Origin: Coprosoma sp963632935
Lineage (GTDB): Bacteria; Bacillota_I; Bacilli_A; RF39; UBA660
Direction of reading: 5' to 3'
Length of the DNA stretch: 48,569 bases
Assembly: GCA_963632935.1 (NCBI GenBank)
Contig: CAVGWA010000008.1
Location: forward strand, 1-48,569
In this document: piece after piece, positions 6,749 to 15,435 of the stretch
Numbering within the stretch: the first letter of the stretch is position 1
Layout: each line of letters opens with the position of its first letter
Made by a program: the position numbers and the translations under genes
The notes under the pieces: generated by a model
Databases searched by the model: none
Seen by the model: only the letters and a program-made list of their open reading frames with translations
Told to the model about the DNA's origin: nothing

Positions 6749-8313
6749 TGGTAGGGAATAATAGTTTTAAAGTAGGAATATATATAAGATTATCAAGAGA
6801 TGATGGAAATATAGAATCTGATAGTATTGTTAGTCAAAGAAGTTTATTAAATCAATATGTTAAAGAAAATAATTATAATCTAATTGATGAATATGTAGAT
6901 GATGGGTTTACTGGAACAAACTTTGAAAGGCCATCATTTAAAAGAATGATTAAAGATATTGAATCTGGAAAAATTAATATGATTATCACTAAGGATATGT
7001 CAAGACTTGGTAGAGATTATATAGGAACAGGAGAGCTAATTGAAAAATATTTTCCAAATAATAATATTCGGTATATTGCAATTAATGATGGGATAGACAC
7101 ATTTATAGATAATACCAATAATGATATAGCACCTTTTAAAGCAATAATGAATGATATGTATGCAAAAGATATTTCTAAAAAAGTTAAAACAAGTTTGCAT
7201 TCCAGAATGAAAGAAGGGCTATATGTTTCAGGTAGATGTCCATTTGGATATATGAAAGATCCTAATAATAAAAATCATTTAGTTGTAAATAATGAACAAG
7301 CAGATACTGTTAAATTAATATTTGAGTTAGCATTAAAAGGAAATACATATCATTATATAGCACAATATCTTACCGAAAGAAAAATAAAAACACCAGCATC
7401 TTATTATAAATATGTATGGAATACCAAATGTACAAATACAAAATGTACATCACAAGAGTATGGAGTATGGGTAGATACAACTATAAAATCAATTCTAACT
7501 AATCAAATATATGTAGGAGATGCAGTACAAGGTAAAACTAAAAAAATTAATTATAAACTAAAAAAGACAGTAAAAAATAATCCTAATGATTATATTATTG
7601 TAGAAAATACACATGAAGGGGTTATTGATAGAGAAACTTTTAATTATGTTCAAACTCTACTACCTAAAAATGTTAAAAGACCAGAGAAGAAAAGATTTTA
7701 TTTGCTAGATGGACTTTTATATTGTGGAGATTGCAAACATCGAATAACAATTAGATATCAAAATAAAACCGAAAGAAGTTACACAATTTGTGATTATTAT
7801 AGAACTTATTCCAAATATCATGTTTGCATGCCACATACAAACAATTATGAAAATCTAGAAAAAGTTATTTTAAATAACATAAAAGAAGTATGTAAAGAGT
7901 ACTTAGATAAAAGCAAAATAAAAGATTCAATTAGTAATATGGAATTTAAAGATAATTCTTTGAAGATTAAAAAACAAATAGAAAGTTTAGAACTTGCTAA
8001 TAATAAATTAACAGAAAACCTAGATAAAAACTATATGAATATGTTAAAAGGTATTATTGATGAAGAACAATACATAAGAGTAAGTGAAAATATTAAAACC
8101 GAGATAAGTAATAATAAAAAAAGTATTGATAATCTTAAAAACGAAAATAGTGAATCTAATAAAATAGACAGAAAACAAATAGAAAAATATATAAATGAAT
8201 TTTTATCACTTGGAAATCCAACTAGAGAATTAATAATTAATTTAGTTGAAAAGATTTATATCTATCAAGACAAACAGGTAGATATTATATTTACATTTAA
8301 AAATGTTACATAA
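6748..8313 (+). CDS. Large serine recombinase (site-specific integrase)
   Basis: 521 residues, intact. The N-terminal resolvase domain shows GIYIRLSRDD with the catalytic Ser16, then DDGFTGTNFERP and ITKDMSRLGRDY with the conserved arginines. The central Recombinase domain follows (KEGLYVSGRCPFGYMKD near 155; GVIDRETF near 290). A zinc ribbon, LYCGDCKHR and later CDYY...C, is near 325-355, then a coiled coil and a C-terminal YIYQDKQVDIIFTFK tail. The start is ATG 6748, with GGAAGGAG at 6731-6738. The enzyme would insert and excise the element at the LysM3 site; its stop is about 10 nt from the candidate attR. Confidence 0.95.
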   Translation: MVGNNSFKVGIYIRLSRDDGNIESDSIVSQRSLLNQYVKENNYNLIDEYVDDGFTGTNFERPSFKRMIKDIESGKINMIITKDMSRLGRDYIGTGELIEKYFPNNNIRYIAINDGIDTFIDNTNNDIAPFKAIMNDMYAKDISKKVKTSLHSRMKEGLYVSGRCPFGYMKDPNNKNHLVVNNEQADTVKLIFELALKGNTYHYIAQYLTERKIKTPASYYKYVWNTKCTNTKCTSQEYGVWVDTTIKSILTNQIYVGDAVQGKTKKINYKLKKTVKNNPNDYIIVENTHEGVIDRETFNYVQTLLPKNVKRPEKKRFYLLDGLLYCGDCKHRITIRYQNKTERSYTICDYYRTYSKYHVCMPHTNNYENLEKVILNNIKEVCKEYLDKSKIKDSISNMEFKDNSLKIKKQIESLELANNKLTENLDKNYMNMLKGIIDEEQYIRVSENIKTEISNNKKSIDNLKNENSESNKIDRKQIEKYINEFLSLGNPTRELIINLVEKIYIYQDKQVDIIFTFKNVT

Positions 8314-8315
8314 AA

Positions 8316-8444
8316 ATTGTATCAGGAGATAGTTTATGGAACATTTCTAACAAATATGGAATAACAGTCTCTGAACTTAAAAAAATAAATAATTTAACAA
8401 GCAATAATTTAATAATAGGGCAGACTTTAAAAGTGCCTAGCTGA
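8316..8444 (+). pseudogene. Detached 3' end of the amidase gene (rest of LysM3)
   Basis: The frame beginning near 8316 reads IVSGDSLWNISNKYG, ITVSELKKINN, LTSNNLIIGQTLKVPS and stops at 8442-8444. It is a LysM repeat without its first residues and complements exactly the broken LysM3 at 2220-2243. It has no start of its own. Confidence 0.85.
8323..8331 (+). other. Candidate attR of the serine-recombinase element
   Basis: CAGGAGATA, the partner of CAGGGGATA at 2235-2243. It sits about 10 nt after the recombinase stop, where host LysM coding resumes. Confidence 0.7.
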
Positions 8445-8516
8445 AAATAAAAAAGATTACCACAAAATTGAAGTAATCAATATTTAAGTAAAATTAATTT
8501 ATATTAGGAAATATAA

Positions 8517-9554
8517 TCAAACTGAAATATTTTTAACAAGGTCAAATGTGTATCCTTGTTTTTTCATATTATTTATAAATGTATCTAATGCCAAATAATT
8601 TCCTTTATTTTTAGGATGGAGTAAATATATAGCACCGTTATGAACTCTTTTAGTTAGTTCATTTAAAGCTTTTTCTTTAGTTACATCACCATTAAAATCT
8701 AAATAATCCGCACTATAAAAGTATGATTTATATCCTAAATCTTTCATTATTTGCAAATCTCTAAAACTCCATTCGCCCCTTGGAAAACGATATATTTTTT
8801 CCATTTGTTTACCAGTTATTTTATTATATGTATCTTCTACATCGGTAATTTCTTTTATATATTTATCAAAGTTTTGTTTATTAGCTAATTTAGGCATTGC
8901 CAGATGATTTGCGGTATGATTTGCTATTGTATGTCCATTTTTATCCATTTTTATAATTAATTTAGCATTATCTTCAATATATTTTCTACATAGGAAAAAT
9001 GTAGCTTTTACATTATTTTTATCTAAAACATTGGCAATTTCTTCAACATAAGTATCATTACTTCCTTCATCGAAAGTTAAATATAATACTTTTTTATCAT
9101 CACCTAAAAAGAAAGCATTGTATTTTTTTAATTTATTTATATCACCACCACCCGAAGGCCGCTTTCCATCTTTTTTATTACCACTCCACCAACCGTGCAT
9201 AGTATTATCAATTTTGTCATAATTATCTTTATATGTAAAATTATTTTCAACTACTTTAATAAATCGATGGGCTTCGGCTTTTTCTCCTTTGGAATTTGTA
9301 ACAGTATAAATTAGTTCATAAGTACCTTTTTTATTCAAAATATTTCCCTTTATTTTTACACTTTTAGTTAAATCCGATTTATTATCATATGCCTTGAAAC
9401 CTAATTCTTTATATTTTTGATTAGTAGTTATGGTAATAATATTTTTCCCATATAATATAATTTTTGGAATATTTGTTTTGTCTTTTAACAGAAAATTATA
9501 ATAAATTAAAAAACTTATAGAAATAAAAATAATAATTACAATAATTTTTTTCAT
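8517..9554 (-). CDS. Membrane-anchored polysaccharide deacetylase (PdaA-like) with Ig-like domain
   Basis: 345 residues. An N-terminal membrane anchor (about 3-22) is followed by a DUF5011-type Ig-like domain (about 35-103) and a NodB deacetylase domain (about 155-340). Visible motifs are TFDEGS (160-165; the usual TFDDG is varied as in PdaA), the metal-binding HTANH (213-217) and RFPRGEW (256-262). It probably removes acetyl groups from peptidoglycan muramic acid or a related glycan at the cell surface, as PdaA does for spore cortex delta-lactam. The ATG at 9554 is preferred to an upstream one at 9605, because it has a GGTGA ribosome site and gives a proper signal/anchor. It is convergent with the amidase fragment. 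Confidence 0.88.
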   Translation of the reverse strand: MKKIIVIIIFISISFLIYYNFLLKDKTNIPKIILYGKNIITITTNQKYKELGFKAYDNKSDLTKSVKIKGNILNKKGTYELIYTVTNSKGEKAEAHRFIKVVENNFTYKDNYDKIDNTMHGWWSGNKKDGKRPSGGGDINKLKKYNAFFLGDDKKVLYLTFDEGSNDTYVEEIANVLDKNNVKATFFLCRKYIEDNAKLIIKMDKNGHTIANHTANHLAMPKLANKQNFDKYIKEITDVEDTYNKITGKQMEKIYRFPRGEWSFRDLQIMKDLGYKSYFYSADYLDFNGDVTKEKALNELTKRVHNGAIYLLHPKNKGNYLALDTFINNMKKQGYTFDLVKNISV

Positions 9555-9599
9555 ATTTTCACCTAGACAAATATATGCGTAAAGACAAAATTTAATGTA

Positions 9600-9628
9600 T
9601 TGCACTTTAAAAATAATTAATATATAAT
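9600..9628 (+). promoter_or_regulatory. Sigma-A type promoter of the phosphohexomutase gene
   Basis: TTGCAC (9600-9605), a 17-nt spacer and TATAAT (9623-9628), 22 nt before the ATG at 9651. Confidence 0.7.
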
Positions 9629-9650
9629 TTAAATTAGGAGATGATGGGGC

Positions 9651-11021
9651 ATGAAAATAACAAAAAATATAAATCTAAATATATTTAGACAGTATGATAT
9701 TAGGGGAATATATGGTACTGATTTAAATGAAGATGTTGCCTATACAATAGGAAAAGCATTTGGTAGTTTTGTACATGATTTAGGTGAAAGCAAAGTAGTA
9801 TTAGGCCACGATAACCGTCAAAGTCATAGTGTACTTTATCCTGCATTAATGCAAGGAATACTAGATAGTGGAATTAATGTCTTAAGTCTAGGTTTAGTAA
9901 CAACACCTATGCATAATTTTGCAAAAATATATTATAATGTCAATGCTGGAATAATGGTAACCGCAAGCCATAATCCTAAAGAATATAATGGATTTAAAAT
10001 GTCAATTGAAAAAGAAACTTCCCTTTATGGAGAAGATTTATCATCATTTAAACATTATTTAGATTGTTATGATTTTTATGATGGTAAGGGCTGCGTAATT
10101 GAAGAAGATGTTATGCCTTACTATGTTGAAAATTTAAAAAAATCATTAGATTTTGGTGATAAACGAATTAAAGCTGTAGTTGATTGTGGTAATGGAACTG
10201 GTAGTGTATTTATTGAAAATATATTAAAAATGTTTAATATAGAATATCAACTTTTATATTGTGAAAGTAATTCTAATTTTCCAAATCATATTCCAGACCC
10301 TGCTGTTAAAGAAAACATGAAAGCTTTAGGCAAAAAAGTAAAAGAAGAAGGATATGATGTTGGCCTTGCAGTTGATGGCGATGCGGATAGATGTGGAATG
10401 GTTTTAGAAGATGGCACATTTATTTCTGCTGACTTGATTATGCTTATATTTTATCGAGATTTAGCTAGTAATATGAGAGTGCGCAAAGGTGTATTTGATG
10501 TTAAATGTTCTGAAACATTAATAGATGAAATAAAAAAGTTAAACTTAGAACCATGCATGAATAGAACAGGAAGTGTTTATTGCCGAGATTTTGTTATTCA
10601 AAATAATCTAGATTTTGGTGGTGAATATTCTGGCCATTTATTTTTTCGCGATCGATATTTAGGATTTGATGATGGTATTTATGCAATTTTAAGAATTTTA
10701 GAAATAATGTCAAAAACAGGCAAAAAACCAAGTGAACTTTTAAGTAATATTAATAAATATTTTTCTACTGATGAGATAAAAATAAAAGTAAGTGATGAAA
10801 ATAAATTTGATATTGTACGTAGTGTTATTAAATATGCAAAAGAAAAAAAATATAGTTATAGCTTGATTGATGGAATTAGAGTTACTTTTAATGATGGATT
10901 TGCTTTAGTAAGAGCAAGTAATACTGGGCCTGATTTAACAGTAAGATATGAAGCTAATAGTGGTAAAAGATTAGAAGAAATTCAAAAGGAATTTACTAAA
11001 GTTATAAATGCTTCAAAATAA
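9651..11021 (+). CDS. Phosphomannomutase/phosphoglucomutase
   Basis: 456 residues, full length for the alpha-D-phosphohexomutase family, which interconverts hexose 1- and 6-phosphates for glycan and glycolipid precursors. Motifs: catalytic phosphoserine loop VTASHNPKEYNGFK (Ser106), Mg-binding VDGDADR (about 243-247), sugar-specificity loop GGEYSGHLFF, and C-terminal phosphate-binding RASNTGPDLTVRYEA. The pattern is that of AlgC/ManB-type enzymes rather than GlmM. A good GGAGATGATGGGGC region and a consensus promoter precede the ATG. It is a single gene, followed by tRNA-Thr. Confidence 0.93.
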   Translation: MKITKNINLNIFRQYDIRGIYGTDLNEDVAYTIGKAFGSFVHDLGESKVVLGHDNRQSHSVLYPALMQGILDSGINVLSLGLVTTPMHNFAKIYYNVNAGIMVTASHNPKEYNGFKMSIEKETSLYGEDLSSFKHYLDCYDFYDGKGCVIEEDVMPYYVENLKKSLDFGDKRIKAVVDCGNGTGSVFIENILKMFNIEYQLLYCESNSNFPNHIPDPAVKENMKALGKKVKEEGYDVGLAVDGDADRCGMVLEDGTFISADLIMLIFYRDLASNMRVRKGVFDVKCSETLIDEIKKLNLEPCMNRTGSVYCRDFVIQNNLDFGGEYSGHLFFRDRYLGFDDGIYAILRILEIMSKTGKKPSELLSNINKYFSTDEIKIKVSDENKFDIVRSVIKYAKEKKYSYSLIDGIRVTFNDGFALVRASNTGPDLTVRYEANSGKRLEEIQKEFTKVINASK

Positions 11022-11050
11022 TATTAAATTATAATTATATAATTTAATAT

Positions 11051-11124
11051 GCCACAATAGTATAAAGGTATTACGAGGCCATGGTAAGGCTTTAATCGGC
11101 GTTCAATTCGCCGTTGTGGCACCA
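11051..11124 (+). tRNA. tRNA-Thr (anticodon GGT)
   Basis: A 74-nt cloverleaf. The acceptor GCCACAA pairs perfectly with TTGTGGC. The anticodon stem AGGCC/GGCTT encloses loop ATGGTAA with GGT at 11083-11085, the T arm is CGGCG-TTCAATT-CGCCG, the discriminator is A and CCA is encoded. The D arm is short (GTA/TAC). GGT reads ACC/ACU threonine codons. Confidence 0.9.
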
Positions 11125-11165
11125 GATTAATAAAAATTCAGACATATTGTTTGATTAGAAAAAAT

Positions 11166-11190
11166 TTAACTAGAAATAGTTAATTTTTTT
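11166..11190 (+). terminator. Terminator after tRNA-Thr
   Basis: TTAACTA-GAAA-TAGTTAA stem-loop followed by seven T residues, 42 nt after the tRNA. A TATAAT at 11202-11207 then serves the ABC operon. Confidence 0.75.
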
Positions 11191-11253
11191 AATAATTATG
11201 ATATAATAAATCCCGTAAAAGTATTTGTTTATATATATTATAGGAGGGTGTAA

Positions 11254-12147
11254 ATGAAAAATATGTTAAAGGCTATCAATATTGTAAAAAAATATGGTAG
11301 TAGAGTAGTGATTAATAATATCAGTATGAATATTAATAAAGGTGATATTTATGGCTTTATTGGTAAAAATGGTGCTGGAAAAACAACATTTATGAAAATT
11401 TTATTGGGTCTTACTCCAAAGGATAATGGTGAAGTTATTTATTGTGATAATAAGGATATAAATGATATTGGTTTAAAGGTTGGTTCTTTGATTGAAGCAC
11501 CGGGTTTATATAAAAATATGTCTGCATATGAAAATTTAAAAATGTTTTCTATATTATATGGAGCCGATGAAAGTAAGATTGATGAGATTTTAAATATGGT
11601 TGGTTTGAAAGACGTTGGCAAAAGAAAAACTAAGGATTTTTCTTTGGGTATGAGGCAAAGGCTAGGTATTGCAATTGCTCTTTTAAATGATCCTGATTTA
11701 TTAGTACTAGATGAACCTATTAATGGACTAGACCCTGAAGGTATTAAAGAAATAAGGGATATTATTTTAAAATTAAACAAGGAAAAAAATATTACATTTT
11801 TAATCTCTTCACATTTACTTGATGAGTTATCTAAAATAGTTACTAAATATGGAATTATTGATAATGGTAGTTTAATTGAAGAAATTGAAGCTGATGAGTT
11901 AAATGAAAAGTGTAAAAATAAGTTAGTTATTGAGGTTGATGACAGCACTAAAGCTATGAAATATCTTGAAAAAGTTATTCCTAAAGATGAAATTAATTTA
12001 AAAAATAATGTTATTGAGATAAAATCACATTTAGAGGAATCTGGTAAGATTAATAAATTATTGGTTGAAAATGGTGTTATGGTTAGTGCTATATATCCAA
12101 ATTCTGATAGTTTAGAAGAATATTTTATGAAAAGGATAGGTGAGTAA
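11254..12147 (+). CDS. ABC transporter ATP-binding protein (BcrA/CcmA type)
   Basis: 297 residues. Walker A is GFIGKNGAGKTTFMKIL (about 32-48). The ABC signature is FSLGMRQRLGIAIAL, Walker B is LLVLDEPINGLDPEG, and the H-loop is SSHLLDEL. The C-terminal 90 residues form the small accessory domain typical of bacitracin/lantibiotic-type exporters. The start ATG 11254 is preceded by AGGAGGGTG. The partner permease begins 2 nt after the stop. Substrate cannot be deduced; peptide or antibiotic efflux is typical for such pairs. Confidence 0.93.
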   Translation: MKNMLKAINIVKKYGSRVVINNISMNINKGDIYGFIGKNGAGKTTFMKILLGLTPKDNGEVIYCDNKDINDIGLKVGSLIEAPGLYKNMSAYENLKMFSILYGADESKIDEILNMVGLKDVGKRKTKDFSLGMRQRLGIAIALLNDPDLLVLDEPINGLDPEGIKEIRDIILKLNKEKNITFLISSHLLDELSKIVTKYGIIDNGSLIEEIEADELNEKCKNKLVIEVDDSTKAMKYLEKVIPKDEINLKNNVIEIKSHLEESGKINKLLVENGVMVSAIYPNSDSLEEYFMKRIGE

Positions 12148-12149
12148 GA

Positions 12150-12866
12150 ATGAATAAGTTAATTAAATTTGAAACAAAGATTTTATTTAAACAAAAATTC
12201 TATTTAGTATGTTTATTATTGTCACTTCTTCTAGGACCTATTTTTGATTTTTGTACTAATATTAATTCATCTAACTTTGAAACTATTAAAGTTATGCCAA
12301 AGATAATGAGTAATTTATCAAGTGCAGTTAGTTTAATTGATATTATTTTAATAGTTTTGTTTTGTTGCTTGGATTTTTCAGAAGGAACTTTGAAAAATGT
12401 TATCTCTAGAGGATATTCCAAGGTTCAAGTTTTATTTTCCAAGTATATTAGCTGTTTTATTGGTGTGTTTTCAATGTATTTAGTTATTTTTATAGTTACT
12501 TGTATATTGTTTGGAATAAATGGATTTGAATTTGAATCTTCTATGGTATACTTATTTATTGAAAGTGTTATTAAAATGATTGCATATGTTGTATTTTTTT
12601 CAACTATTTCATTTGTATTAGAAAAGACTAGTTTTGCGATAATTGCATGTTTATTTATTCAAAATATTATTAATTTGGCTTTAACTTTTGTTGATTCTAA
12701 GTTAGGCTTAGATATAAGTAAATTTTGGATTGATAATATTGGAAGTAATTTTTTAAACAATATTACAACATCTAATATGTTTTATACAATTTTTGGTTAT
12801 GTAGTTTATACAATTATATTTATATTTATAGGTATCACATGTGTTAAAAGGAAAGATGTTAAATGA
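12150..12866 (+). CDS. ABC-2 type permease
   Basis: 238 residues with about six hydrophobic segments (around 20-38, 60-78, 100-125, 140-160, 170-185 and 213-233). An SEGTLKNVISRGYSKVQVL cytoplasmic stretch is typical of ABC-2 permeases that pair with BcrA-like ATPases. It starts 2 nt after the ATPase stop and overlaps the gpmA start by 4 nt (ATGA), so the exporter and gpmA share a transcript. Confidence 0.9.
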   Translation: MNKLIKFETKILFKQKFYLVCLLLSLLLGPIFDFCTNINSSNFETIKVMPKIMSNLSSAVSLIDIILIVLFCCLDFSEGTLKNVISRGYSKVQVLFSKYISCFIGVFSMYLVIFIVTCILFGINGFEFESSMVYLFIESVIKMIAYVVFFSTISFVLEKTSFAIIACLFIQNIINLALTFVDSKLGLDISKFWIDNIGSNFLNNITTSNMFYTIFGYVVYTIIFIFIGITCVKRKDVK

Positions 12867-13537
12867 TTAAATTAGTTCTTGTAAGACATGGCCAAAGTAT
12901 TTGGAATTTAGAAAATAGATTTACTGGTTGGACTGATGTTGATTTATCTATTAATGGTATAAATGAAGCTAAAGAAGCTGGTAAAATTCTTAAAAAAAAC
13001 AACTTTCATTTTGATTTAGCATATACTTCATACTTAACAAGAGCACAAAAGACTTTAGATTTAATTTTAAATGAGTTAGGTGATAAACCTATAATTAAAA
13101 AAAGTTATAAATTAAATGAAAGACATTATGGAGCTTTACAAGGCTTAAATAAGGATGAAGCAAAAAAAACATATGGCGATAAGCAAGTTCATCTGTGGCG
13201 TAGGAGTGCGGATGTAAGACCACCTTTGCTGAATATTGATGATGAAAGATATCCTGGAAATGATTCTAAGTATTTTGGTATTGCTAATTTACCTTGTGGT
13301 GAAAATTTACTTGATACTGTTACAAGGGTTGTAGAATATTATAATGAGGAGATTAAAAACAATTTAAAAAATCACCATATCATTATAGTTGCTCATGGAA
13401 ATAGCTTAAGAGGATTAATTAAGTATTTAGATAATATTTCTGATGAAGATATTGTTAATTTGGAAATACCAACAGGTAAGCCTATTTGTTATGAATTAGA
13501 TGAAAATCTAAGTCCAATAAAACATTATTATATTTAA
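12863..13537 (+). CDS. gpmA: 2,3-bisphosphoglycerate-dependent phosphoglycerate mutase
   Basis: 224 residues. It interconverts 3- and 2-phosphoglycerate in glycolysis. LVRHGQSIWN holds the phosphohistidine (His9). NRFTGWTDVDLS, LNERHYGALQG and WRRSADVRPP are diagnostic of the dPGM family, and the second catalytic histidine is in AHGNSLRGLI. It overlaps the permease gene by 4 nt and is closed by a terminator. Enolase, the next enzyme of the pathway, is about 2.5 kb downstream on the same strand. Confidence 0.96.
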   Translation: MIKLVLVRHGQSIWNLENRFTGWTDVDLSINGINEAKEAGKILKKNNFHFDLAYTSYLTRAQKTLDLILNELGDKPIIKKSYKLNERHYGALQGLNKDEAKKTYGDKQVHLWRRSADVRPPLLNIDDERYPGNDSKYFGIANLPCGENLLDTVTRVVEYYNEEIKNNLKNHHIIIVAHGNSLRGLIKYLDNISDEDIVNLEIPTGKPICYELDENLSPIKHYYI

Positions 13538-13567
13538 AAACCTTATGAAAAGTCATAAGGTTTATTT
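13538..13567. terminator. Bidirectional terminator between gpmA and the arylsulfotransferase
   Basis: AAACCTTATGA/TCATAAGGTTT, an 11-bp perfect stem with loop AAAG at 13549-13552. T-rich on the right and A-rich on the left, it serves the two convergent genes. Confidence 0.85.
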
Positions 13568-15142
13568 ATTTAGAAAATCAAATGAATATTTAAATACTCT
13601 ATAAGCATATTTTTTAGCATTATATTTAAATTGTTTTATTAAGTTTCCGTCACTGTCATATTCGCCAAAGGAATTATCTTTACCACTACCAACAATAATG
13701 TTCTCTTCATATAATTGAACATCACTTACAATACTAGAATAAGGTACTTTTATACTTGTTACAAGTGTATAAGTTTTATTTTTTTCATTAACTTTGTATT
13801 TATAGAAATATGAAGTCTCACCTGTAGTATATGTTCCTATATTAGGAAAATTAGACCAAGATATATCTTTTCTTGTAGTTATATTTCCAAAATTATTATT
13901 AAACATGGTTAAATAGTATTCATCATCTCCTTCAACATAACTAACAGCATGTTGTCCAGCTTGAGATGTAAAGTTACTTGTTTTACTATAAAGTAATTTA
14001 CTATAACTTGTTCCTTCAACCATAGCTTCATCTGCTAAAATATATTTAATTTTCGGATTTGTTTGATAATTACTAACATAAATAATCATACTAAGTTCTC
14101 TTGAAGAAAGTATTGCATCATTTCCTTTAATACTAATACTATTTAAATGAATCCAATCTAATGCTTTACCACCATAACTGTTTTTACCAGGATTAACAGC
14201 TTTTTCATAAAGTTCAGATAGTAAATTTTTCATATCCAGTACTTTATTTATTTTCCCTGTTTTAAGATTTAAAGTAATAACAACATCTTCAATTGTATTT
14301 TTATTATCTTCATTTACAAGAATTGATAAATTATTATCATCTAAAACCATATCATGATGCATTGAATAATTACCTAAATTGTATATTTTTTCAATTTTTC
14401 CTAAAGAATTAACTTTAATAATTCCTTTTTTAGAATAAGGATAATACATATAATTATCTTTGAATATAATTCTATCTGCTCTATAACTGTCTAATACTAA
14501 TTCGTTTCTTAAAATACCTTCATTATCATATAGATAAATATTTGAAGCATAATTTTTATCATGACCTAAAACAGTATATAAACCATTAGTTAGTTTTTCA
14601 CTGGAACCTGTAGTTTCAAGTTTAATATCAACATTTTTATTTTCTGGTGTAGTTATATTAATTTTCTTTTTATATTTACCACTAGTTAAGGTAAGAGTAT
14701 TTTTCATACCAGGTATAAATCCAATTAATTGATATTCCTTTTTACTGCCTAAATTATTTTGATAATCACTATATCCATCAGTAGAAATTTTATAATTTAA
14801 ATTTTTATAAGATTTTCCTAGATATATATAATATGATTGCATACCAGTACCATACGGATTATATATTATTAATGGATTTTCAATTGAATAATTTTCTCTT
14901 GTTTTTAACTTTTCTATTTTTTCTTCAATAACATTTTGATAATTTAAGTTAAAAATAGAAATTTTTTCTTTCATATTAACTTCATATATACCCTCATCAT
15001 TCTTAACCAAACTGATATTATTACTTAACCATAAAATATTATTATGCTTGTTTTTTTGATAACCATCACATAATAATTTAAAAATAATTATAACTAATAT
15101 AACAAAAACAATTATTAAAAATAATTTCACAATTTTTTTCAT
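13562..15142 (-). CDS. Arylsulfotransferase (ASST) family protein, membrane-anchored
   Basis: 526 residues. An N-terminal membrane anchor (about 4-24) is followed by an Ig-like N-domain and a beta-propeller. Candidate active-site pieces of the PLP-independent aryl-sulfate sulfotransferase family appear in order: SMHHDMVL (about 260), DWIHLNSI (about 331), SSRELS (about 348) and SQAGQHAVSY (about 393), whose histidine would carry the sulfate. Such enzymes move sulfate from one phenol to another outside the membrane. The ATG at 15142 follows GAGGGAGTG. It is a single gene opposite to its neighbours, between a terminator and tRNA-Arg. The physiological substrate is unknown. Confidence 0.85.
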   Translation of the reverse strand: MKKIVKLFLIIVFVILVIIIFKLLCDGYQKNKHNNILWLSNNISLVKNDEGIYEVNMKEKISIFNLNYQNVIEEKIEKLKTRENYSIENPLIIYNPYGTGMQSYYIYLGKSYKNLNYKISTDGYSDYQNNLGSKKEYQLIGFIPGMKNTLTLTSGKYKKKINITTPENKNVDIKLETTGSSEKLTNGLYTVLGHDKNYASNIYLYDNEGILRNELVLDSYRADRIIFKDNYMYYPYSKKGIIKVNSLGKIEKIYNLGNYSMHHDMVLDDNNLSILVNEDNKNTIEDVVITLNLKTGKINKVLDMKNLLSELYEKAVNPGKNSYGGKALDWIHLNSISIKGNDAILSSRELSMIIYVSNYQTNPKIKYILADEAMVEGTSYSKLLYSKTSNFTSQAGQHAVSYVEGDDEYYLTMFNNNFGNITTRKDISWSNFPNIGTYTTGETSYFYKYKVNEKNKTYTLVTSIKVPYSSIVSDVQLYEENIIVGSGKDNSFGEYDSDGNLIKQFKYNAKKYAYRVFKYSFDFLNK

Positions 15143-15214
15143 ATGTCACTCCCTCTTTTAATAGAATACCCATAAAAAGTGAAATTAAATTGAAATTTTT
15201 GAAAAAAGTGCATG

Positions 15215-15241
15215 AAAAAAATCTTGAATAACCAAGATTTT
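15215..15241 (-). terminator. Terminator of tRNA-Arg
   Basis: Read on the minus strand, AAATCTTG and CAAGATTT form an 8-bp stem (15219-15226 with 15233-15240), followed by T residues, 11 nt beyond the tRNA 3' end. Confidence 0.65.
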
Positions 15242-15251
15242 AGTATCTAAA

Positions 15252-15328
<77 letters not shown>

Positions 15329-15435
15329 AGCTTTCCTTAACACGTATAATTATACTATAACTTTACACATAATTCAATAGTGTTTTTATATTTTCATAAA
15401 AAAATGTTATAATTAATATGAAAAGAGGAATGTAA

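Larger units (their letters stand above)
2240..8328 (+). mobile_element. Serine-recombinase integrative element inserted in LysM3 of the amidase
   Basis: About 6.1 kb separate the two halves of the LysM3 coding sequence. The right end holds an intact large serine recombinase whose stop is only about 10 nt from the candidate attR, the usual place for the integrase of such elements. Cargo is a promoter, a decayed UPF0158 gene, a SWIM-domain gene, a RhuM gene, an unknown gene, a structured 320-nt non-coding stretch and two or three tiny ORFs that lead into the recombinase. No relaxase, replication or conjugation gene is present, so it would be mobilised by integrase alone or by a helper. Confidence 0.8.

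Noticed and set aside
7430..7450. Short tandem repeat ACAAATACAAAATGTACA as a regulatory repeat
   Set aside because: It lies inside the serine recombinase and encodes TNTKCT, a local coding repeat with no sign of regulation.
11439..11948. 169-codon reverse-strand ORF opposite the ABC ATPase
   Set aside because: It is antisense to a gene with all ABC motifs, lacks a ribosome site and has the Ser/Leu/Ile-rich composition of a shadow frame.
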